From: an uncultured Bryobacteraceae bacterium
GTDB lineage: Bacteria > Acidobacteriota > Terriglobia > Bryobacterales > Bryobacteraceae
Assembly (NCBI GenBank): GCA_937921835.1
Contig: CAKZVG010000109.1
Location: 1 to 5,846, forward strand
Direction: 5' to 3'
Length of the DNA: 5,846 nt
The notes beneath the pieces are model-generated. The model had not been told where the DNA came from and did no database searches. It saw nothing but the letters and a program-made list of their open reading frames with translations. Positions within the stretch are counted from its first letter, which is position 1; every line of letters begins with the position of its first letter. The position numbers and the translations under genes were made by a program. Shown here piece after piece: positions 1 to 5,846 of the stretch.

Positions 1-408
1 GCCGGGTCAAGAACTCCAGCGCCCGAAGCGAACGTCAAGGAGCTGTCGCAGGTTCACAAGATCTTCATCTCAAAAATGGAACACGATCTTGATCAGTACA
101 TCCGCGCCGAGATCGGCAAGCAGATGAAAGGGCGGCTCACGATCGTGCTCACCAAGGACGAAGCCGACGCCATCATGGACGGCGCCGGAGAATACCGCAC
201 CGGCACCGGCGCGCAGATTACCGGCCGCTATCTCGGCCTGCACGACAACGCCTCCGCCGCCGTCACCGTCACGGACCGCAGCGGGACGGTGGTCCTGTGG
301 GCTGGAGAAGCCGGCGACCGCAGCCTGCTGTTCGGCGCCATGAAGCGCGGCGGCCCGCGCAAGGTGGCCGAACGCATCGTCAGCAATCTGAAAAAGGCGC
401 TGAAGTAG
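1..408 (+). CDS. Conserved hypothetical protein, 3' part (5' end outside window)
   Basis: The frame is open from the first base of the window and ends at TAG 406-408, giving 135 visible residues. An ATG at 76 exists, but the residues before it (VKELSQVHKIFISK) run smoothly into MEHDLDQYIRAEIGKQ, and no Shine-Dalgarno sequence precedes the ATG. I therefore read this as a gene that starts upstream, perhaps with a signal peptide. The visible part looks like one compact alpha/beta domain: an amphipathic helix (DLDQYIRAEIGKQMKG), a strand (RLTIVLT), a Gly/Thr-rich segment (GEYRTGTGAQITGRYLGLHD), two strands around a beta-turn (AAVTVTDRSGTVVLWAGEAGD) and a closing basic helix (RKVAERIVSNLKKALK). 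That pattern recalls small secreted or lipoprotein domains with a 'D.sG.vvW' strand pair followed by a C-terminal 'vA..lv..lkkal' helix. I recall similar proteins of unknown role in Acidobacteria. No catalytic motif is visible and I assign no function. Coding status is well supported; function is unknown. Confidence 0.8.
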   Translation, partial: AGSRTPAPEANVKELSQVHKIFISKMEHDLDQYIRAEIGKQMKGRLTIVLTKDEADAIMDGAGEYRTGTGAQITGRYLGLHDNASAAVTVTDRSGTVVLWAGEAGDRSLLFGAMKRGGPRKVAERIVSNLKKALK

Positions 409-524
409 GCGTGCGGTCTCGGCGCCCCGCCGCCTGCCTCCCACACCCCGCGTGGCAGCCGCCTTGCCTCCCGAGGCGGATTGACGTACCCTCAAAGAAT
501 CCGAGATTCGGAACCGGAGATACC
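409..524 (+). other. Intergenic stretch with imperfect direct repeat and small hairpin
   Basis: This 116-base gap separates two co-directional genes. It holds a near-identical pair of C-rich segments, GCCGCCTGCCTCCC at 429-442 and GCCGCCTTGCCTCCC at 458-472, which differ by one inserted T. The second copy forms the left arm of a 6-bp hairpin (CCGCCT 459-464, AGGCGG 474-479, loop of 9). The hairpin has no T-tract after it, so it is at best a weak terminator for the upstream gene. TTGACG at 481-486 resembles a -35 box, but no acceptable -10 lies 16-18 bases further on. Whether the gap holds a promoter is open. Confidence 0.35.
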
Positions 525-1259
525 ATGGCCATGCTACGGAAGTGCATCGTCTTCACGGCGGCGATTGCCGTCCTTGCCGCGGCGGCCGCCGCGGCCGACT
601 TCTGGGAGAAGTCGAAGTTCACCGAATGGAGCGAGAAGGATGCGCAGAAGATGCTGCGCGATTCCCCCTGGGCGCGCACCGTCGAGGTCCGCGCCGGAGG
701 TCCTGGCGGCGGGGGCCGCTCGGGCGGGCGCCGTGGGGGCGGAGGTGGAGGCGGGGCAGGAGGATTTGACGGCGGAGGCGACATAGGCGGCGGGGGCGGC
801 GGCGGCCGCGCAGGGATGGACCTGCCCGACCTCGGCCCCACCACCACGCTCATCGTCCGCTGGCACACCGCCTTGCCCGTGCGGCAGGCGGTTTGCCGCC
901 TGCGCTTCAAAGACGAGGCCGCAACCTCGCCCGAGGCGGCCAAAATGCTCCAGCCCGAAACCCAGCGCTACGTCGTCGGCATCGCCGGCTTGCCTCCCCA
1001 ACTGCTGCGCGGCAAGCCCGCCGAGTTGAAGGGCAAGGCGCACCTGAACATCAAGGGAAAACCACCCATCGAAGCCGCCAGCGTCCAGGCCGACCGCGGC
1101 CCCGGCGGCGGCAGCCTGTACCTGATCTTCCCGCGCGAAGGCAACCCGATCACGCTGGAGGACAAGGAGGTCGAGGTTGTGGTGAAGCTGCCCGCGGCGG
1201 ATATCAAACGCAAATTCAGATTGAAAGACATGGTCTTCGAGGGAAAACTTGAGATTTAG
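525..1259 (+). CDS. Secreted protein with W/DSPWA motif and glycine-rich linker, unknown function
   Basis: This reads as 244 residues from ATG 525 to TAG 1257-1259. The frame is open further upstream, but that part has no family character. ATG 525 has GGAG at 516-519 five bases before it and starts directly on a signal peptide; a second ATG at 531 is possible. Residues 1-24 form a short basic N-terminus, a hydrophobic core (IVFTAAIAVLAAAAAAA) and an Ala-rich cleavage region, so export is likely. The mature protein opens with DFWEKSKFTEWSEKDA followed by a ML.DSPWA motif (about 25-50). Next comes a linker of roughly 40 residues (58-97) that is mostly glycine with a few Arg. A C-terminal domain (about 100-244) is rich in predicted beta strands (TTTLIVRWHTALPVR, RYVVGIAGLP, SLYLIFPREGNPITLED, EVEVVVKLP). 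I recall this N-terminal motif from families of small secreted proteins, often with several paralogues, in Acidobacteria. Their role is unknown to me. The antisense proline-rich frame is only a shadow. Confidence 0.82.
   Translation: MAMLRKCIVFTAAIAVLAAAAAAADFWEKSKFTEWSEKDAQKMLRDSPWARTVEVRAGGPGGGGRSGGRRGGGGGGGAGGFDGGGDIGGGGGGGRAGMDLPDLGPTTTLIVRWHTALPVRQAVCRLRFKDEAATSPEAAKMLQPETQRYVVGIAGLPPQLLRGKPAELKGKAHLNIKGKPPIEAASVQADRGPGGGSLYLIFPREGNPITLEDKEVEVVVKLPAADIKRKFRLKDMVFEGKLEI
711..739 (+). other. Canonical G-quadruplex motif inside the glycine-rich linker
   Basis: The coding strand carries G5 (711-715), G3 (722-724), G3 (726-728) and G5 (735-739), with loops of 6, 1 and 6 bases. This satisfies the usual four-tract rule with loops of seven or fewer. 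More G-runs follow at 753-756 and 792-796. The mRNA carries the same G-rich strand, so folding in the transcript is possible. The simplest origin is glycine codons (GGN) in GC-rich DNA; any regulatory effect is inference. Confidence 0.5.
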
Positions 1260-1324
1260 CGCTCCCCGCGCCGCACAACCCCGAGCGGGCGGGTAGCCGC
1301 CACCGGGGCGGTCTCCGGGCTTGT
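1260..1324. terminator. Convergent intergenic gap with a weak GC hairpin
   Basis: This 65-base gap lies between two convergent genes, where a bidirectional terminator would be expected. The best structure I find is a short hairpin, CCGCC at 1297-1301 pairing with GGCGG at 1307-1311 around a 5-base loop (ACCGG). On the + strand it is followed, after some GC-rich bases, by CTTGTTT at 1320-1326. The stem is short and the T-run is interrupted, so this is only a weak candidate. Confidence 0.25.
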
Positions 1325-1921
1325 TTAGAACCCGATCGGCGCCAGAAACTCGCTCGGCCGTTGTTTGAAGGCCGTGCAGATCGCCAGCAGGCTCTCGACG
1401 CTCGGCAGGTTCGCGCCACGCTCGATGGAACTGATTTGCGAGATACTCAGGCCGGTTTGAGCCGCCAGGTCCTTGAGCGACCAGGCGCGTTCGGCACGCA
1501 GAATCTTGATGCGGTGCCCCAGCCGCTCCCGCAGGATCTCCTGCGGCGGGCGCCCCAGGCGATAGGTTTCAACCGCGTTTTTCAAAACCTGCCGGATCTG
1601 ATTCAAGGAGAACGGCTTGGCGAGATAGTCGAAAACCTTCAACTTGAAGGTATTCCGCATGTCCTCAAGCGACGGATAGCCGGTGACCACGATCACGCAG
1701 AGCCCGGGGAAGCGCGCCAGCAGTTGCTCCAGAACCTGGTCGCCGCGGAACTCCCCCATCTTCATGTCCAACAGAACGATGTCCGGCTGGCGCTGCGCGG
1801 CGGCGGCGAACAGTTCGGATGGATGCCCGAAGCTCTCCACCTGATAGGCGCCTTCGTCGGCCAGGACGTCTTCCATGTAGCCGCGGAAGTCGGGGTCGTC
1901 GTCCAGGATCGCGACCCGCAC
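1325..1921 (-). CDS. Response regulator with receiver domain and XRE-family HTH output
   Basis: This is a 198-residue putative transcription regulator, read from GTG 1921-1919 to TAA. The start was chosen because MRVAILDDD is the normal beginning of a receiver domain and GGGAG lies four bases upstream. The frame stays open to 2077, but that extension overlaps the end of galU in another frame and has no family character; GTG 1976 is an alternative with no evident ribosome site. Residues 1-120 form a CheY-like receiver with acidic pocket D7-D9, phosphoacceptor D52 (in IVLLDMKMGEF), T80 and K102 (in DYLAKPF), so all key residues are present. Residues about 134-193 are a Cro/C1-type helix-turn-helix: LGHRIKILRAERAWSLKDLA, AQTGLSISQISSIERGANLP, then SVESLLAICTAF. 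Receivers are usually joined to OmpR, LuxR or Fis-type domains; an XRE output is less common. No histidine kinase is in the window. It sits 67 bases after galU at the end of the apparent operon, so it may regulate that unit. Target genes are unknown. Confidence 0.93.
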   Translation of the reverse strand: MRVAILDDDPDFRGYMEDVLADEGAYQVESFGHPSELFAAAAQRQPDIVLLDMKMGEFRGDQVLEQLLARFPGLCVIVVTGYPSLEDMRNTFKLKVFDYLAKPFSLNQIRQVLKNAVETYRLGRPPQEILRERLGHRIKILRAERAWSLKDLAAQTGLSISQISSIERGANLPSVESLLAICTAFKQRPSEFLAPIGF

Positions 1922-1988
1922 CGGACTCCCAGCTCCGCCGGCCGGCTCCTCCGGAAAACCTCGTCCTCGTTCCGCCACAGAGACGAGT

Positions 1989-2807
1989 CTAGCGCACGGC
2001 GTGGCGGGCGAGCATCTCCTCCAACGCGCGCCGGAAGCCTTCTCCGTAGACCGGGTCGGCGAGCGCGAATTCGGCAAAGGTCTCGAAGTAGCTCGGGAAG
2101 TTGCCGATGTCGTAACGCCGTTCCTCCCCGGACAGCTTCACCGCCAGGACCCGCTTGCCCTCCTCGCACAGCATCTGGATGGCGTCGGTGAGCTGGATCT
2201 CGCCCCGCTTGTCGGGCTGCACGCGCCGCAGCAAGTCGAAGATCAGCGGCGAGAACACATACCGGCCGGCGATGGCGTAGTTGCTGGGCGCATCCTCGGG
2301 AGAGGGCTTCTCGACCAGTTGCAGCACGCGCAAGACTCCCTCCTGGTCTTCCGGAGCGGGATGGATCACGCCGTAGTGCATGGTCTCCTCGCGCGCCACT
2401 TCTTCGACCGCCACCACGCAACTGGCGTGGCGCTGCTCGAACAACTCCACCATCCGCGCCACGGCCCGGGAGTGGGCGTGCAGGCCCAGGATCGAATCGC
2501 CCAGGGCGACCACGAAGGGCTGCTCGCCGGCGAAGTTCTCCGCGCACAGGATGGCGTCGCCGAGGCCGCGCTGTTGCCGCTGCCGGGTGTAGAAGAAGTT
2601 CGCGTTCAGCTCTTCGAACTCCACCTCCCGCAGCAGGTCCTGCTTGTTGCCCTGATTGAGCGCGCGGATCAGCTCGGGATCCGAGTCGAAGTGGTTTTCG
2701 ATGGAAGCCTTGTTGCGGCCCGTGACGAACAGCACCTCGCGCGCCCCGTTGGCCACGAGTTCCTCGACCACATACTGCACGATGGGTTTGCGTCCCACCG
2801 GCAGCAT
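1989..2807 (-). CDS. galU: UTP-glucose-1-phosphate uridylyltransferase, body of gene (5' end cut off by in-frame stop)
   Basis: GalU makes UDP-glucose and pyrophosphate from UTP and glucose-1-phosphate, feeding cytoplasmic synthesis of polysaccharides and glycolipids. The 272 residues from ATG 2807 to TAG 1991-1989 match the family from its M-L-P motif onward: MLPVGRKPIVQYVVEELV, EVLFVTGRNKASIENHFD, QRGLGDAILCAE (about 80-91), VALGDSILG (about 100-108), LVEKPSPEDAPSNYAIAGRY, GEIQLTDAIQ and ERRYDIGNF. The true start should be GTG 2885, giving a protein of about 298 residues, the usual family length. In between, a TAG at 2813-2811 stands where the family has Lys in P-K-E-M-L-P. As written, the product lacks the G-loop (GLGTR) that holds the nucleotide, so a protein made only from ATG 2807 would probably be inactive. 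The frame after the stop shows no further damage, suggesting either a recent mutation or a base-call error. The gene lies 40 bases after the SDR gene, with no strong Shine-Dalgarno before GTG 2885. The family is certain; functionality is not. Confidence 0.9.
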   Translation of the reverse strand: MLPVGRKPIVQYVVEELVANGAREVLFVTGRNKASIENHFDSDPELIRALNQGNKQDLLREVEFEELNANFFYTRQRQQRGLGDAILCAENFAGEQPFVVALGDSILGLHAHSRAVARMVELFEQRHASCVVAVEEVAREETMHYGVIHPAPEDQEGVLRVLQLVEKPSPEDAPSNYAIAGRYVFSPLIFDLLRRVQPDKRGEIQLTDAIQMLCEEGKRVLAVKLSGEERRYDIGNFPSYFETFAEFALADPVYGEGFRRALEEMLARHAVR

Positions 2808-2885
2808 TTCCTACGGCTGCGACTTGGTGGCGGGAAGCAGGCGGGTCCCCAGACCCGCCACGGGCACTACCGCGCTATGAATCAC
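2808..2885 (-). pseudogene. galU: Severed N-terminal piece of galU ending in TAG
   Basis: Reading the - strand from GTG 2885 gives MIHSAVVPVAGLGTRLLPAT, then KSQP, then TAG (2813-2811), then GAA and the ATG at 2807. This is the start of a GalU protein, with the GLGTR nucleotide-binding loop at residues 11-15 and the A-T-K-S-Q-P segment. It is in the same frame as the downstream body (2885 and 2807 are 26 codons apart). Position 25 should be the Lys of the P-K-E-M-L-P signature; AAG to TAG is a single-base change. The start codon is a GTG with only a poor purine stretch (TAGAG) before it. Confidence 0.88.
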
Positions 2886-2925
2886 TCTACGAATATAGCG
2901 AACCGCGCCGTCCGGAGCCGCCGCG

Positions 2926-3915
2926 CTATCCCGCCGCGGCGGCCGCCACCGAGAGCAGGCGGTCTTCGAAGCTGTAGTCGAGCGAGTTCTTGTGGTGATG
3001 CCGGAGATACCAGCGGTAGGTCTCCTTCAACCCCTCAAGGAAGGGCGTGGGCTTGAAGCCCAGCACGCGCTGCGCTTTCGTCACCACCTGGGTGATGGGC
3101 GGGAGATCGAAATACATCCCAAAGTACAGGCACGGCCCCATGGGATGGCCGCCGGCGTGGATGATCCGTTCCCGCGGCACGCGCACCAGGTTGGCCTTCT
3201 TGCCGGCCGCATCGGCGAAGGTGAGCACCGCGTCCACCTGCGTGACCGGCCGCTGGTTGGCGATGTTGAAGGCATGCCCGACGGCGTTGGGCTCCTCCAG
3301 CACCTTCAGGCAGGCCCAGACCAGGTCCTTCACGAAGCAGAACTGCATCAGCCTGCGGCCGTCGCCGGGGATCACAATCGAGCGCCCGTCGCGCAGCCGG
3401 TCCCAGAAGAACGCCTCGCGATAGAACGGATTGCCGGGGCCATAGACGTAGGGCGGCCGGAGCGTGGTGACCGGGATTCCGTAGCGCTGGTGCATGCGGA
3501 ACAACTGCCGTTCGCTTTGCGCTTTGTTCCGCACGTAGCTGTCGGGGTGGTCGTCCGGCGCCAGCGCGTCGCCTTCGTGGTGGTTTAACCCGTCGCCGTA
3601 GGCCGCCACGCTCGACATAAAGACGTAGCGGTGCAGCCGGTCGCCGAGCGCCTTCACCGTGCATTCGATATGCGCCGCCGTGGTGCCGCGCTCCCAGTCG
3701 TAGGCGTTGTCGAAGACGGCATCGAACTTGTGGCCGGCCACGGCCGAGCGGAGCGAGCCGGGATCGTTGCGGTCGGCCACCAGGTTGCCAACCTTCTTTC
3801 CCAGGTCGTGTTGCGGCTTGCGGTGGAGTACGTAGACCTCATGTCCCGCTTTGACCAGCTCACAGGCCAAATTGCGGCCGATGAAGAGCGTTCCGCCAAT
3901 TACAAGAACCTTCAT
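2926..3915 (-). CDS. NAD(P)-dependent epimerase/dehydratase (extended SDR-type)
   Basis: This 329-residue protein has the SDR fold. Residues 1-14 (MKVLVIGGTLFIGR) form the first strand and dinucleotide-binding turn, in the GGTxFIG variant rather than TGxxGxxG. The active site is visible as MSSVAAYGD (S101/S102) and SYVRNK (Y127, K131), the YxxxK pair. RPPYVYGPG (153-161), FVKDLV (194-199) and AFNIAN (215-220) are typical of nucleotide-sugar epimerases/dehydratases and their relatives. The GGTxFIG form also occurs in CSP41-like proteins, so a sugar substrate is likely but not proven and no specific reaction can be named. There is no signal peptide, so it should be cytoplasmic. The ATG at 3915 begins directly on the conserved strand; no clear Shine-Dalgarno precedes it. 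The C-terminus ends in a short alanine run (SVAAAAAG) coded by GCC repeats. It lies 98 bases after the inositol synthase gene and 40 bases before galU, in the same direction, consistent with one operon for activated-sugar metabolism. Confidence 0.9.
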   Translation of the reverse strand: MKVLVIGGTLFIGRNLACELVKAGHEVYVLHRKPQHDLGKKVGNLVADRNDPGSLRSAVAGHKFDAVFDNAYDWERGTTAAHIECTVKALGDRLHRYVFMSSVAAYGDGLNHHEGDALAPDDHPDSYVRNKAQSERQLFRMHQRYGIPVTTLRPPYVYGPGNPFYREAFFWDRLRDGRSIVIPGDGRRLMQFCFVKDLVWACLKVLEEPNAVGHAFNIANQRPVTQVDAVLTFADAAGKKANLVRVPRERIIHAGGHPMGPCLYFGMYFDLPPITQVVTKAQRVLGFKPTPFLEGLKETYRWYLRHHHKNSLDYSFEDRLLSVAAAAAG

Positions 3916-4013
3916 TCGCGAGCATTCGGAAGGCGGGACCCGGCGTTCCCGTGCGCGCTCCCCGTAGGCGCCCCTGGTTTGTTACGCCGTATCCCGTCTC
4001 CGGACTCCTTTCC

Positions 4014-5330
<1,317 letters not shown>

Positions 5331-5333
<3 letters not shown>

Positions 5334-5345
5334 GCTACTCTCCTT
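5331..5345 (-). promoter_or_regulatory. Ribosome binding site fixing a TTG start for the inositol synthase
   Basis: On the - strand AAGGAG (5345-5340) is followed by AGTAGC and then TTG (5333-5331). Both match to anti-Shine-Dalgarno and spacing are near ideal. It is the strongest such site in the window and outweighs the two upstream in-frame ATG codons at 5360 and 5402. Confidence 0.7.
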
Positions 5346-5643
5346 CAGCGACCACTTCATCTTCCCGCGACTGCACCTGGCGTGCGCTGGCACAGCGCTC
5401 ATCCGCTTCCGGTGCCCACGTCAGTCAGCAGCAAGCCTAGGCCTGCGGAGGCGCAATCCTTGCCCCGCCCAGCGGCCTGAAAAGCGCGCTTACAGCCCTC
5501 TCGCGCCACAACGCCAGAACCGTCGGGCGAATCCTCAACGATTGCTAATGTTATCGTACCTCAATCTCCGCGCGGGCGCATACGCCACGTTCGACCGGTG
5601 AGCCCGGTCGCCGGACCGGCAGCCGCGGCTCGCCGCCTGGCGC
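5346..5643 (-). other. Noncoding gap upstream of the inositol synthase; probable promoter region
   Basis: No protein with family character is seen here on either strand; the long + strand frame running through it is a shadow of the synthase gene. The part nearest the synthase (5346-5530) is GC-rich with only short palindromes such as GCCTAGGC (5435-5442). The bases at 5531-5565 are clearly more AT-rich than their surroundings. On the - strand they contain TTGAGG twice (5564-5559 and 5538-5533) and TAGCAAT (5547-5541). No pair has proper -35/-10 spacing, so a promoter is likely in position but not resolved. The part next to the right-hand gene (5590-5643) is full of inverted repeats. Confidence 0.35.
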
Positions 5644-5656
5644 TCAACTCACCGGT
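5594..5656. repeat. Inverted repeat flanking the stop of the right-hand gene
   Basis: ACCGGTGAG (5594-5602) is exactly complementary in reverse to CTCACCGGT (5648-5656). With a one-base bulge the pairing extends by four more bases (TCGA on the outer side). The 45-base interval contains a second stem, CCGGTC (5604-5609) with GACCGG (5614-5619) around four bases, and the palindrome AGCCGCGGCT (5621-5630). The right arm overlaps the last codons of the glycosidase-like gene. Confidence 0.5.
5604..5619 (-). terminator. Possible terminator hairpin after the glycosidase-like gene
   Basis: A perfect 6-bp stem, CCGGTC/GACCGG with a 4-base loop, begins about 25 bases past the stop codon of the right-hand gene in its direction of transcription. 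No U-tract follows (GGGCTCACCGG), so a classic intrinsic terminator is not supported. A GC-rich stem-type terminator or mRNA 3' end remains possible. Confidence 0.25.
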
Positions 5657-5846
5657 TCGATGTAAACCACTTCGGCGAAGTACTGCTGCGGCAGCTCGAC
5701 GATGACGCCTTCCTCCATCAGCGACCGGCCGCTGGCGGTGTAAGCCCGGTCGCTGTCCTGAAACCGCACGCGGTAATTCCTGGCCGGCTGAAGCCCTCGC
5801 GGGCGGACGGTTTCGCGGTCCGAGGCCGTTTCCTCGCGGTAGACCA
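5644..5846 (-). CDS. C-terminal end of a probable glycoside hydrolase (alpha-galactosidase-like)
   Basis: The - strand frame is open from the right edge to TGA 5646-5644, giving 66 residues with no start in the window, so this is the 3' end of a longer gene. The visible text includes VRPRGLQPARNYRVRFQDSD, YTASGRSLMEEGVIVELPQQ and YFAEVVYIEP. The pattern 'GL.P...YRVRF.D....Y..SG..LM..G..V.LP....AEVVYIE' resembles the closing beta-sandwich of GH36/GH27-like alpha-galactosidases and related carbohydrate enzymes, in which a ligand-like strand pair ends the protein. I recall this from family knowledge; no catalytic residues are visible, so family and substrate are tentative. Codon use matches the neighbours. 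It is co-directional with the inositol synthase but separated by about 310 bases and several inverted repeats, so it is probably not in the same transcript. Confidence 0.6.
   Translation of the reverse strand, partial: VYREETASDRETVRPRGLQPARNYRVRFQDSDRAYTASGRSLMEEGVIVELPQQYFAEVVYIEPVS

Noticed and set aside
481..509. TTGACG as -35 box of a sigma-70 promoter for the secreted-protein gene
   Set aside because: Bases 16-18 further on (AGATTC region) do not resemble a -10 box; AAGAAT (495-500) is only eight bases away, too close.
380..943. Proline-rich - strand frame opposite the glycine-rich protein
   Set aside because: The proline runs are simply the complement of glycine codons; there is no start context and no domain.
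1922..2077. N-terminal extension of the response regulator by 52 residues
   Set aside because: It would overlap galU and carries low-complexity Arg/Ser/Pro text. The receiver domain begins naturally at GTG 1921 with a GGGAG upstream.
1361..2191. Long + strand open frame (276 residues) opposite the response regulator
   Set aside because: The receiver and HTH motifs on the - strand decide the coding strand; the + translation has no family character.
2811..2813. TAG recoded as a sense codon (pyrrolysine or alternative code)
   Set aside because: TAG also ends the genes at 408, 1259, 1989 and 2926 exactly where their proteins should end, and no suppressor tRNA or Pyl gene is seen. Mutation or base error is far simpler.
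2001..3056. Long + strand open frame (351 residues) opposite galU
   Set aside because: It is antisense to a clear GalU reading frame, has no domain, and crosses several gene borders. Shadow frame.
5548..5601. Tiny + strand ORF (17 residues) in the gap upstream of the inositol synthase
   Set aside because: It has no ribosome binding site and no recognisable product; a chance frame.

Overview
The window is GC-rich throughout and looks like a chromosomal stretch from a soil-type bacterium. The best guess is an acidobacterium of the Solibacter/Bryobacter kind. That guess rests on the style of several proteins: a secreted 'WSEKDAQKMLRDSPWA' protein, a 'DLDQYIRAEI' protein, and a GalU beginning 'SAVVPVAGLGTRLLPATKSQP'. 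It was made from memory of such families, not from a search. I see no rRNA, tRNA, CRISPR array, transposase or phage gene.

Layout. The left part (1-1259) reads on the + strand. It holds the 3' portion of a gene that begins before the window, then a small secreted protein with a very glycine-rich linker. From 1325 to 5333 everything reads on the - strand in one apparent transcription unit. In transcription order it is: myo-inositol-1-phosphate synthase (5333-4014), an extended SDR epimerase/dehydratase (3915-2926), UTP-glucose-1-phosphate uridylyltransferase GalU (2885-1989), and a response regulator whose output is a Cro/C1-type (XRE) helix-turn-helix (1921-1325). Gaps between them are 98, 40 and 67 bases. 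The + and - units converge on a 65-base gap at 1260-1324. At the right edge, also on the - strand, lies the C-terminal end of what looks like a glycoside hydrolase (stop at 5644-5646). A roughly 310-base noncoding gap separates it from the inositol synthase; the gap contains inverted repeats and a short AT-rich island.

How the genes may work together. The synthase draws glucose-6-phosphate into inositol phosphate, GalU turns glucose-1-phosphate into UDP-glucose, and the SDR enzyme is of a type that usually modifies nucleotide sugars. An inositol- or UDP-sugar-dependent glycan or glycolipid pathway is therefore plausible, with the REC-XRE protein as a linked regulator. That link is inference from gene order.

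The most striking observation is that galU is broken as written. An in-frame TAG at 2813-2811 replaces the lysine of the conserved P-K-E-M-L-P nucleotidyltransferase signature, separating the first 24 residues from an otherwise complete 272-residue body. Sequencing error, a real nonsense mutation and translational rescue at the ATG two codons downstream are the alternatives. Genetic-code reassignment is unlikely, because TAG also ends four genes here. I found no convincing new multi-gene system; the REC-XRE regulator and the broken galU are the parts most worth following.
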